From Pseudooceanicola marinus (GTDB lineage: Bacteria; Pseudomonadota; Alphaproteobacteria; Rhodobacterales; Rhodobacteraceae): a DNA stretch of 64,000 bases. Position numbers and translations under genes: made by a program. The notes below the pieces were generated by a model. It was not told the DNA's origin and searched no databases. It worked only from the letters and a program-made list of their open reading frames with translations. Where the stretch lies: the NCBI RefSeq assembly GCF_020177265.1, contig NZ_JAIVMC010000003.1, positions 186,001 through 250,000 of the forward strand, given 5' to 3'. This document shows positions 9,470-16,161 of this stretch, one piece after another (positions within the stretch are counted from its first letter, which is position 1; the number at the start of each line of letters is the position of its first letter).

Positions 9470-10289
9470 TCTGCCCTATCGCCGCATCGCCATCGCCGGG
9501 GGCAGCCGGGGCATCGGTGCGGCCCTGGCGCTGGCGATGGCCGGCCCGGGGCAGGAGCTTTGGCTTTGCGCGCGCGAAGGGCTGCCGCTGGAGGAGACGG
9601 CGCGGGACTGTCGGGCCAAGGGCGCGCGGGTGCAGTGCCGCAGCTGCGATCTCAGTCAGCCCGGGGCGGCGGCGGCTTGGCTCGACGAGATCGGCGAGCG
9701 GGGGCCGCCTGACCTGCTGATCGTCGCTGCCGGGATCTTCGGCGGGCGGCCTGACGGCGCGGAGGGGACGCCGGAGACGGTGACGCGCCAGGTGATCGCG
9801 GTCAACCTGACCGGCGCCCTGGCCCTGGCCGAGGCGGGGGCGCTGCGGATGCGCCGCGCCGGGCGGGGGCAGATCGTCCTGCTGGGCTCGCTGGCAGCGC
9901 GGGATCCCTTGCCCGACGCCCCGGCCTATAGCGCCAGCAAGGCTGGCCTGGCCTGCTACGCACGGGCCCTGCGCGCCGACCTTGCCGGCAGCGGGGTCGG
10001 GGTGCTGCTGGTGGAGCCGGGCCACGTCGAGACGCGCCAGACCGCCCAGCACCAGGGATCGCTTCCGCTGCTGATGTCGCCGCCCGCGGCGGCAGAACGG
10101 ATCCTGCGGGCGCTCGACCGTGGCCGCGACTGCTTGGCGTTTCCTCGCCGGGCCGTGCTGGCGCTGTGGCTTCTCGATCTTCTGCCGACCGCCTGGCGCC
10201 TGGCGCTGCTGCGGCGGCATCGGTTCAGCGTGCGCAACCTTGCGCCTCCGGCGCCGCCGGTCGCCCGGGGACGGGGCGGGCAAGGCTGA
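9462..10289 (+). CDS. Short-chain dehydrogenase, RkpH / 3-ketosphinganine-reductase type
   Basis: Classical SDR of 275 residues from ATG 9462 (8-base overlap with the previous gene). Cofactor motif GGSRGIG (13-19), catalytic Ser143, Tyr156 and Lys160 in the YSASK pattern. The C-terminal extension (about 215-275) holds a hydrophobic stretch (ALWLLDLLPTAW) and a basic tail, as in membrane-associated ketosphinganine reductases. By position it corresponds to rkpH. I infer that it reduces the 2-amino-3-keto product of the oxoamine synthase to an amino alcohol; substrate and cofactor (NADPH or NADH) are not proven by the sequence. Confidence 0.8.
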   Translation: MPDLPYRRIAIAGGSRGIGAALALAMAGPGQELWLCAREGLPLEETARDCRAKGARVQCRSCDLSQPGAAAAWLDEIGERGPPDLLIVAAGIFGGRPDGAEGTPETVTRQVIAVNLTGALALAEAGALRMRRAGRGQIVLLGSLAARDPLPDAPAYSASKAGLACYARALRADLAGSGVGVLLVEPGHVETRQTAQHQGSLPLLMSPPAAAERILRALDRGRDCLAFPRRAVLALWLLDLLPTAWRLALLRRHRFSVRNLAPPAPPVARGRGGQG

Positions 10290-11206
10290 TGGCCCGGCTG
10301 ATCCTGCATATCGGCACCCACAAGACCGGCACGACCGCGATCCAGCATTGGCTGGCCGGCCACCGGGTCGCGCTTGCCACCCTGGGCTGGCACTACGGTG
10401 CGACCGATCGGCCGCCGCATCCGCGCCTGCCGAAACACAGCAGCCTCTACCGGGCGCTGGTGCAGGGGCGCTACGGCGCCGAGGAGGCCGCGATTCTGGC
10501 CGATCACGCGGCCTCCGAGCTGCCCGATCTGATCCTCAGCGAGGAGGGGTTGTCGCTGCCGGCGTTCCGCCGCTTCGCCCCGCTTCGGGGACTGGCGGAG
10601 CACTTCGACTTGACGGTCGTGGCCCTGTTCCGCCGCCAGGACATCTTCCTCGAGTCCCACTGGCGGCAGCTGTGCAAGGAGGGACAGACCGGCGCCTCTC
10701 TCGACAGTTTCCTGCAGCGGGACTGGACCCGCCAGCGCATGCGCTATGACCGCGTCCTCGATTTCTGGGCGGAGTTCGCAACCATCCGCGCGGCCCGCTA
10801 CGACCCCGGGCACCCGGGGGGCGCGGTCGGTCAGGTCCTGGCGCTGGCGGGGCTGCCGCTTGATCCCGGGCCGGTCCGGCGGGCAAACCCCTCGCTGTCC
10901 CCCGGCGCGGCGGCTCTTTGTGCGCGGCTGACGCGCAACCGCCTCGCCCCGCTGGTGCCGGTGGTTGCGCGCCTGGCCCGGGGGCGCGGTGGCGAGGGAT
11001 CGGGGATGAGCATGGCGCGTCGCGCCGCGCTGTTGGCCGAGGCCGCGCCCGGCAACGCCCGCCTGGCGGAGCGATACGGCATCCACTTCGACCCGCCGGA
11101 CGCGCCTGGGACGGACAGCCCTCGCCCCGCACCCGTCCACGCCCCCCGGGACGATCCGCCGCAGTCGGCAGGCGGTCACACGCAAACGTTAGGAAACACC
11201 AGGTGA
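10289..11206 (+). CDS. PAPS-type sulfotransferase-like protein
   Basis: A 305-residue P-loop protein whose ATG at 10289 shares a base with the SDR stop (TGATG). The N-terminus carries a 5'-phosphosulfate-binding loop (IGTHKTGTTAI, residues 8-18, Lys12). A 3'-phosphate-binding pattern follows: a hydrophobic strand ending in Arg115/Arg116 and Ser123 in a following helix. The middle part (RYDPGHPGGAVG...LALAGL) resembles the later core of bacterial sulfotransferases. The last 35 residues are Pro-rich and probably disordered. It is the last gene of the operon. The inferred role is sulfation of the glycan or lipid made here; a carbohydrate acceptor is plausible but unproven. Confidence 0.72.
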   Translation: MARLILHIGTHKTGTTAIQHWLAGHRVALATLGWHYGATDRPPHPRLPKHSSLYRALVQGRYGAEEAAILADHAASELPDLILSEEGLSLPAFRRFAPLRGLAEHFDLTVVALFRRQDIFLESHWRQLCKEGQTGASLDSFLQRDWTRQRMRYDRVLDFWAEFATIRAARYDPGHPGGAVGQVLALAGLPLDPGPVRRANPSLSPGAAALCARLTRNRLAPLVPVVARLARGRGGEGSGMSMARRAALLAEAAPGNARLAERYGIHFDPPDAPGTDSPRPAPVHAPRDDPPQSAGGHTQTLGNTR

Positions 11207-11263
11207 CGATTGCACGAATTGAGTGCAAAATGGCCTAAGGGTTTGATCGAGGGGGGAATATTG

Positions 11264-11293
11264 TTTGACGGGTCAAATTATTTGCCCTATCGT
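11264..11293 (+). promoter_or_regulatory. marR promoter with overlapping palindromic operator
   Basis: The perfect inverted repeat TTTGAC-GG-GTCAAA lies at 11264-11277. It covers a -35 box (TTGACG, 11265-11270) that is followed at 17 bases by TATCGT (11288-11293), about 30 bases upstream of the MarR start. Overlap of operator and -35 suggests autorepression. Confidence 0.6.
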
Positions 11294-11322
11294 CACCCTG
11301 ACTTTCACATCAGAGCGCACCC

Positions 11323-11871
11323 ATGCCCAAGAGCCAACCCTACTGGCAGATGCCTGCCTTTCTCGAAGATACCGGCGGCCCCGATTACACGATGATGGAT
11401 CATGAGGATTACCTCACCTATCGTATCGGCATGCTGTCGGGGGAATTCAACCGCAATATTTCCAAGTACAACGCCCGTCATTTCGACCTGACCCTGGCCG
11501 AGGGCCGCGTGCTGACCCGGCTGGTGGACAGCGAGCCGCTGTCCTACGGCGAGATTTGCGAGAAGCTTTTGCTGGACGGCGCTCAGATCAGCCGCGCGGC
11601 CGCCTCGCTGGTGGAACGCGGCTACATGCGCAAGGCGACCGACCCCAAGGATGCCCGCCGCGCCATCTTCGAGTTGACGGAGAGCGGCGAGGAGGTGGGG
11701 CGGTCCGTGCTGAAAGTGGGCCGCGCCCGGCAGAAATACCTGCTGGAAAAGCTGACGGCGGCGGAACGGCGCACGCTCTACCGCTCGCTGTCGAAACTGA
11801 TGGGCGTGATGGCGGATCTGAACGCCTCGGGCACCCTGCTGGGCGAGGCCGCGACCGCCGCCGAAGACTGA
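11323..11871 (+). CDS. MarR-family transcriptional regulator
   Basis: A winged-helix regulator of 182 residues. The reading head lies around 60-130: LTLAEGRVLTRLV, then the GEICEKLLLDGAQISRAAAS recognition region and a wing with KATDPKDARR, typical of MarR. It stands alone, about 120 bases downstream of the glycolipid operon and about 160 upstream of the phytase-like gene, and carries its own palindrome in the promoter. No N-terminal redox cysteine as in OhrR is seen, so the signal is unknown. Regulation of the upstream operon is possible only if that operon has a similar site outside the window. Confidence 0.88.
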   Translation: MPKSQPYWQMPAFLEDTGGPDYTMMDHEDYLTYRIGMLSGEFNRNISKYNARHFDLTLAEGRVLTRLVDSEPLSYGEICEKLLLDGAQISRAAASLVERGYMRKATDPKDARRAIFELTESGEEVGRSVLKVGRARQKYLLEKLTAAERRTLYRSLSKLMGVMADLNASGTLLGEAATAAED

Positions 11872-11894
11872 ACGCGCCGCCGGCTGCAAGATCC

Positions 11895-11921
11895 GGGGCA
11901 CCCCGCGTGGCCGGGTGCTCC
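11895..11921 (+). terminator. Weak hairpin after marR
   Basis: Nine-base arms GGGGCACCC and GGGTGCTCC (one G-T pair) enclose a nine-base loop 24 bases after the marR stop. No T run follows, so factor-independent termination is uncertain. Confidence 0.35.
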
Positions 11922-11962
11922 GCGGATGCGGCGGCCCGAGACCGGGCCAAGTTCTCGTTGCG

Positions 11963-11980
11963 CTGTCACATGCGCGTTAC
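11963..11980 (+). promoter_or_regulatory. Possible PhoB box upstream of the phytase-like gene
   Basis: CTGTCAC, four bases, then GCGTTAC approximates the direct-repeat PhoB pattern (CTGTCAT-N4-CTGTCAT): the first half is good, the second matches at four of seven positions. It lies 49 bases before the start of a secreted phytase-family protein, which makes phosphate control plausible but unproven. Confidence 0.25.
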
Positions 11981-12028
11981 CACGAAGGTGCATTTCTCCC
12001 CCACACAAATTTCCTGACGGGGGACACC

Positions 12029-14191
12029 ATGACCTTTCGCGTGACCGCTCTGACCTCCCTGCTGGCCCTGTCGGCCGGCATGGCGAGCGCCGAGATGAAC
12101 TTCAACCGCATCGCCAGCTTTCCGACGCCGCTGAACATGGCCGAGGGTGAGGACCGCTCGCGCACCACCTCGGCCGAGATCATCGCCGCCACCGAAGACG
12201 GCATGACGCTGGCTTATACTGACAGCCCGCTGGAGGCGCTCGGTCTGATCGACATCACCGAGCCGGCCAATCCGCAGCCCTTGGGCAATATTGCCCTGGG
12301 CGGTGAGCCGACCTCGGTGGGCATCGTCGGGCAGACCGCCTTCGTCGGATTGAACACCTCCGAAAGCTACACCGATCCCTCGGGCAAGCTGCTGGTCATC
12401 GACATCGCCACGCGCGAAATCACCGGCGAATGCGACCTGGGCGGCCAGCCCGACAGCGTCGCCGTGGCCAAGGATGGCAGCTTCGTCGCGGTGGCGATCG
12501 AGAACGAGCGCGATGAGGATCTGGGCGATGGCCGCGTGGGACAGATGCCCGCGGGTGACCTGGTGCTGGTTGGTGCCGCCGACGGCGCTGCCGATTGCGC
12601 CAGCCTGCAGCACGTGGCCCTGACTGGCCTGGCCGAGATCGCGCCCGAGGATCCCGAGCCCGAGTTCGTCGACATCAACGGCCAGGGTGAGGTCATCGTC
12701 ACCCTGCAGGAAAACAACCACCTGGTGGTCGTGTCGAAGGAGGGCGAGATCCTCAACCACTTCTCCGCCGGGGCGGTCGATCTGGAGGGCATCGACGTGG
12801 ACGAGGAAGGCGCGCTGACCTTCAACGCCGCGCAGGAGGGCCGCAAGCGCGAGCCCGACGCGGTGAAATGGATCGACGACGATCATTTCGCCATCGCCAA
12901 CGAAGGTGACATGGACGGCGGGTCGCGCGGCTGGACGATCTTCAACAAGGACGGCTCGGTCGCCTACGAGGCCGGTGTGTCCTTCGAGTATGCCGTGATC
13001 GAAGCGGGCCACTATCCCGAGAAGCGGTCGGGCAACAAGGGTGTCGAGCCCGAGTCGATCGAGACCGGCACCTTTGGGGACACGCCGATGGTCTTCGTCG
13101 GTGCCGAACGTTCCTCCATCGTGGGGGTCTACGACGTTTCCGACCTGTCGGCCCCGGTGCTGACGCAGCTGCTGCCCTCGGGCATCGGGCCGGAAGGCTA
13201 CGTCGCCATCCCCGAGCGCAACCTGCTGATTTCGGCCAACGAGGAAGACCTGGTCGAGGACGGCGGCGTGCGCGCCCATGTCATGATCTTCGAATACCAG
13301 GAAGCGCCGGCGCGCTATCCGATGCTGACCTCCGCGGGGCTGAGCGAAGACGGCAAGCCGGTCGGCTGGGGCGCCAATTCCGGCATGGTGGCCGATGGCG
13401 ATCACATCTGGGCGGTGAACGACAGCTTCTATGCAATGCAGCCCTCGATCTTCAAGATCGACCCGTCGCAGACGCCGGCGAAGATCGTCGATGTGATCCG
13501 CGTGACCCGCGGCGGTCAGCCGGCGCAGAAGCTGGACATGGAAGGTATCACCTTGGACGGCGAGGGTGGTTTCTGGATCGCCTCCGAAGGTCGCACCGAT
13601 CGCGTCGTGCCGCATGCCCTTTATCACGTGAATGCCGAGGGTGAGATCGAGGACGAGGTGGGCCTGCCGTCCGAGCTGATGGCGGTGGAGCGCCGCTTTG
13701 GCTTCGAAGGGATCACCAAGGTTGGCAACACCCTTTGGATGGCCGTGCAGCGGGAATGGGGCGACGATCCCGAGAACCACGTGAAGCTGGTGGCCTACAA
13801 CATCGAGACCGGCGACTGGGGCGCCGTGGCCTATGAGAAGGCCGCGCCCGAAACCGGCTGGGTCGGCCTGTCGGAGATCGTGGCCCGGGGCGACAGCTTC
13901 TACGTCATCGAGCGCGACAACCAGATCGGCGCCGAGGCGGTGACCAAGAAGATCTACCGCATCCCCGCCGCCGAAATGGTGCCTGCGCCCCTGGGTGGCG
14001 AACTGCCCGTGGTCAGCAAGGAAGAGGTCCGCGACCTGATCCCGGATCTGAAGGCCACCGGCGGCTATGTCCTCGACAAGGTCGAAGGCCTGGCGATCAT
14101 GGAGGATGGCACCGCCTGGGTGTCGACCGACAACGATGGCGTGGATGACCATTCGGGCGAGACGATGTTCTTCACCATCGGCAAGCTCTGA
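12029..14191 (+). CDS. Secreted esterase-like protein of the phytase family
   Basis: A 720-residue exported protein. The start at ATG 12029 gives a clean signal peptide (MTFRVTALTSLLALSAGMASA, cleavage near 21). The N-terminal half (about 30-430) is a beta-propeller-like repeat region with conserved blocks such as the Ser/Glu-rich ESIETG and FVGAERSS. The C-terminal part (about 450-715) holds the segments DMEGITLDGEGGFWIASEG, FGFEGITKVG and DKVEGLAIMEDG that are usual in the 'esterase-like activity of phytase' domain. It is acidic throughout, as expected for a periplasmic or extracellular enzyme of a marine organism. Substrate unknown; a phosphoester is inferred. A strong terminator follows. 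Confidence 0.8.
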   Translation: MTFRVTALTSLLALSAGMASAEMNFNRIASFPTPLNMAEGEDRSRTTSAEIIAATEDGMTLAYTDSPLEALGLIDITEPANPQPLGNIALGGEPTSVGIVGQTAFVGLNTSESYTDPSGKLLVIDIATREITGECDLGGQPDSVAVAKDGSFVAVAIENERDEDLGDGRVGQMPAGDLVLVGAADGAADCASLQHVALTGLAEIAPEDPEPEFVDINGQGEVIVTLQENNHLVVVSKEGEILNHFSAGAVDLEGIDVDEEGALTFNAAQEGRKREPDAVKWIDDDHFAIANEGDMDGGSRGWTIFNKDGSVAYEAGVSFEYAVIEAGHYPEKRSGNKGVEPESIETGTFGDTPMVFVGAERSSIVGVYDVSDLSAPVLTQLLPSGIGPEGYVAIPERNLLISANEEDLVEDGGVRAHVMIFEYQEAPARYPMLTSAGLSEDGKPVGWGANSGMVADGDHIWAVNDSFYAMQPSIFKIDPSQTPAKIVDVIRVTRGGQPAQKLDMEGITLDGEGGFWIASEGRTDRVVPHALYHVNAEGEIEDEVGLPSELMAVERRFGFEGITKVGNTLWMAVQREWGDDPENHVKLVAYNIETGDWGAVAYEKAAPETGWVGLSEIVARGDSFYVIERDNQIGAEAVTKKIYRIPAAEMVPAPLGGELPVVSKEEVRDLIPDLKATGGYVLDKVEGLAIMEDGTAWVSTDNDGVDDHSGETMFFTIGKL

Positions 14192-14212
14192 TCCCGTCAC
14201 CGGGGTAAGATT

Positions 14213-14250
14213 GGGCGCGTCCGGGCAACCGGGCGCGCCCTTTGTGTTTC
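14213..14250 (+). terminator. Intrinsic terminator of the phytase-like gene
   Basis: GGGCGCGTCCGG, loop GCAA, CCGGGCGCGCCC (one G-T pair), then TTTGTGTTT, beginning 21 bases after the stop codon. Confidence 0.85.
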
Positions 14251-14257
14251 GGGGGGA

Positions 14258-14318
14258 GGGGGCTTGCCCCCCCCGCGCGGTGCGCGCTCCCCCCAGAGTA
14301 TTTTGGGCTGTCGGATGA
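14258..14318 (+). repeat. 3'-flanking repeat element, copy 1
   Basis: Hairpin GGGGGCTTGCCCCC, a GC-rich spacer, CTCCCCCCAGAGTATTTT and the tail GGCTGTCGGATGA. It reads in the direction of the upstream gene, after its terminator. Same family as the elements at 17870, 24661, 27421, 30291, 30483, 34546, 37868 and 61365. Confidence 0.7.
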
Positions 14319-14338
14319 GCAGGGCGGGGCGCCTGGGG

Positions 14339-14809
14339 TCAGCGGGCCGCGAGCAGCCACATGAGGCCCGAGAGGGCGGCGGCGGCCGTGCGGATGTGGT
14401 TCAACCGGGTCCAGTCGCGGGCATAGCGGGGCCAGTAGCTGCGGGCCTCGGGGCCGGTGGCGGACATCGCATCCAGCCGGTGGTTCATCGGCACATTGCC
14501 GCGCCCGGTGACCATCGCCACGCCGAGCACATAGGTCAGGGCGGCGGCGATCAGCAGCGGTGCGCGCGGCAGGGCACCCGCCAGCCCGGCCCCGGCCAGG
14601 GCCAGCGCGACTGGCAGCAGCCCGATCAGCAGCACCATGAAGAGCGAGCGATAGACTGTCCGGTTCAGGCCTTGCATGGCGGCGGCGCCGGCCGGGATCG
14701 GGGCCTCCTGCGCGATGCCCCGCATCACGAAGTCGGAGAAGCTGAGGAAGACGCCCGCGACCAGCAGCGACGCGATGCCGGCGGCGAAGGGAAAGAGGGT
14801 CGAAAGCAT
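14339..14809 (-). CDS. DUF1772 (anthrone-oxygenase-like) membrane protein
   Basis: A 156-residue integral membrane protein with about four hydrophobic segments (near 5-25, 55-77, 80-98 and 138-153). The family features are visible: GNVPMNHRLD after the third segment and the YARDWTRLNHIRT motif before the last helix. The gene lies 11 bases downstream of the NAD(P)-binding gene on the same strand, so the two are probably co-transcribed under the TetR regulator. Biochemical role unknown; the family includes proteins near quinone and anthrone oxidation genes. Confidence 0.8.
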   Translation of the reverse strand: MLSTLFPFAAGIASLLVAGVFLSFSDFVMRGIAQEAPIPAGAAAMQGLNRTVYRSLFMVLLIGLLPVALALAGAGLAGALPRAPLLIAAALTYVLGVAMVTGRGNVPMNHRLDAMSATGPEARSYWPRYARDWTRLNHIRTAAAALSGLMWLLAAR

Positions 14810-14820
14810 GGGGGCGCTCC

Positions 14821-15495
14821 CTACTGACTGAGGCCGACGGCGCGGCCGAGGTAGCGGGTGTCGCCTGCAAGCCCTGCGAGGAACCGTGCGATGGCGGCGC
14901 GCGGCATGGTCAGCGCGAGGCCCCGCTGGTCCGCCGGCACGTCTTCGAGGTAGGGCGCCTCGGCCGGGCCATCGATGAAGGCCGAGGGGCGCACCAGCGT
15001 CCAGTCGAGGCCCGAGGCACGCACCATGTCCTCTTGCCGTTCATGATCGCGGAAGACCGCGCGCAGGAGGCCGCCGAACATGAGCCGTTTCCAGTAGAAG
15101 TTAAGGTTGGCCCAGCTTTCGTGGGCGCCCATGGTCGACTGGCAGATCAGGCGGCGCGGGCCGCCTTGGCTCGCTGCGGCCTGCATGGCGCGGATCACCG
15201 TCAGCGTGCCGGTCGCCCGCACGGTTGAGCGAAGGGCCTTGCCGCTGCCGAGGGTGATCAGCACCACCTGCTGGCCCGTCAGTGCGGCGCGGACGGCGGC
15301 GGGGTCGGTGACGTCCCCGGCCCGCAGGGTCAGCTGCGGATGGGTGAGGGCCAGCGCCTCGGGGCGCCGGGCGAAGGCGGTGACGGCATGGCCGCGCGCC
15401 AGAAGTTCGGTGACGGCCAGGCGGCCAATGCTGCCGGTGGCGCCGAAAACGATGACGTTCTGCGGTTCGGAAGGGGTGGGATAGGTCTGGGTCAT
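14821..15495 (-). CDS. NAD(P)-binding oxidoreductase (NmrA / atypical SDR type)
   Basis: A 224-residue Rossmann protein with an N-terminal dinucleotide motif (FGATGSIGRLAV, about 17-28) and the atypical SDR core (ICQSTMG, LDWTLVRPSAFID). No classical YxxxK is evident, as is usual in NmrA-like proteins. First gene of a two-gene unit with the DUF1772 gene. It is divergent from a TetR regulator across a 75-base region containing three palindromes, so it is almost certainly that regulator's target. Perhaps a quinone or electrophile reductase; substrate unknown. Confidence 0.82.
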   Translation of the reverse strand: MTQTYPTPSEPQNVIVFGATGSIGRLAVTELLARGHAVTAFARRPEALALTHPQLTLRAGDVTDPAAVRAALTGQQVVLITLGSGKALRSTVRATGTLTVIRAMQAAASQGGPRRLICQSTMGAHESWANLNFYWKRLMFGGLLRAVFRDHERQEDMVRASGLDWTLVRPSAFIDGPAEAPYLEDVPADQRGLALTMPRAAIARFLAGLAGDTRYLGRAVGLSQ

Positions 15496-15520
15496 GAGAA
15501 GGGCCTCTCGGATGGATGAG

Positions 15521-15577
15521 TTGACACGGTGTAAAGTTGACAGCGTGTCAATAGGTGGTAGCTTGACGCCATGTCAA
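15521..15577. promoter_or_regulatory. Three TetR operators between divergent genes
   Basis: Related palindromes at 15521-15535 (TTGACACGGTGTAAA), 15537-15551 (TTGACAGCGTGTCAA, perfect 6-base arms) and 15563-15577 (TTGACGCCATGTCAA). Centres are 16 and 26 bases apart. The third contains the ATG of the TetR gene, so bound repressor would block both promoters and the regulator's own start. Confidence 0.75.
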
Positions 15578-16155
15578 GTGAGAATCCCACCCGCCGAAAA
15601 ATCCTCAACGCCGCTTGGACCCTGCTGGAGCAGGGGGGCAGCCAGATCCGCATGTCCGATATTGCCAGGGCCGCGGGGATCTCCCGCCAGGCGCTCTACC
15701 TGCATTTTCCCAGCCGGGCCGAGCTGCTGGTGGCCGTCACCCGGCATCTGGACGAGGAAAAGGATATCGACGCGCGTCTGGCGGAGAGCCGCAATGCGAC
15801 CACCGGCCAGGCGCGGCTTGCGGCGTTCATCGCCGCCTGGGGTAATTACATTCCCGAGATCCGGGGCGTCGCCCGGGCGCTGATGGCCATGGCCGACAGC
15901 GACGCGGAGGCGCGCGCCGCCTGGGACGACCGCATGGATGCCGTGCGCCAGGGCTGCGCCGCCGCCGTCACGGCCCTGGCGCGCGACGGGCAGCTTGACC
16001 CGGCGCTGGACGAGGGGCGCGCCACCGATCTGCTCTGGGGGCTTCTGTCAGTGCCGCTCTGGATCCAGCTGCGAGAAACCTGCGGCTGGAGCCAGGAGGC
16101 CTATCTGGCCGAGATGCAGCGCCTGGCGGGCCGGGCGTTGCTCGCCGAAGGGTAG
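15571..16155 (+). CDS. TetR-family regulator
   Basis: A 194-residue TetR/AcrR regulator. The N-terminal helix-turn-helix lies near 9-55 (ILNAAWTLLEQGG, then MSDIARAAGISRQALYLHFPSRAELLVAV, shown here as two motifs). The ligand-binding half contains two tryptophan-rich helices. The ATG at 15571 lies inside an operator palindrome. Divergent from the NAD(P)-binding/DUF1772 pair. Its 3' end is only six bases from the convergent AidB-like gene. Confidence 0.88.
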   Translation: MSSENPTRRKILNAAWTLLEQGGSQIRMSDIARAAGISRQALYLHFPSRAELLVAVTRHLDEEKDIDARLAESRNATTGQARLAAFIAAWGNYIPEIRGVARALMAMADSDAEARAAWDDRMDAVRQGCAAAVTALARDGQLDPALDEGRATDLLWGLLSVPLWIQLRETCGWSQEAYLAEMQRLAGRALLAEG

Positions 16156-16161
16156 GGCGGC

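Noticed and set aside
11966-14200. A 744-codon frame antisense to the phytase-like gene
   Set aside because: His/Asp/Gly-rich mirror composition with no motif; the + strand frame has a signal peptide and a terminator.
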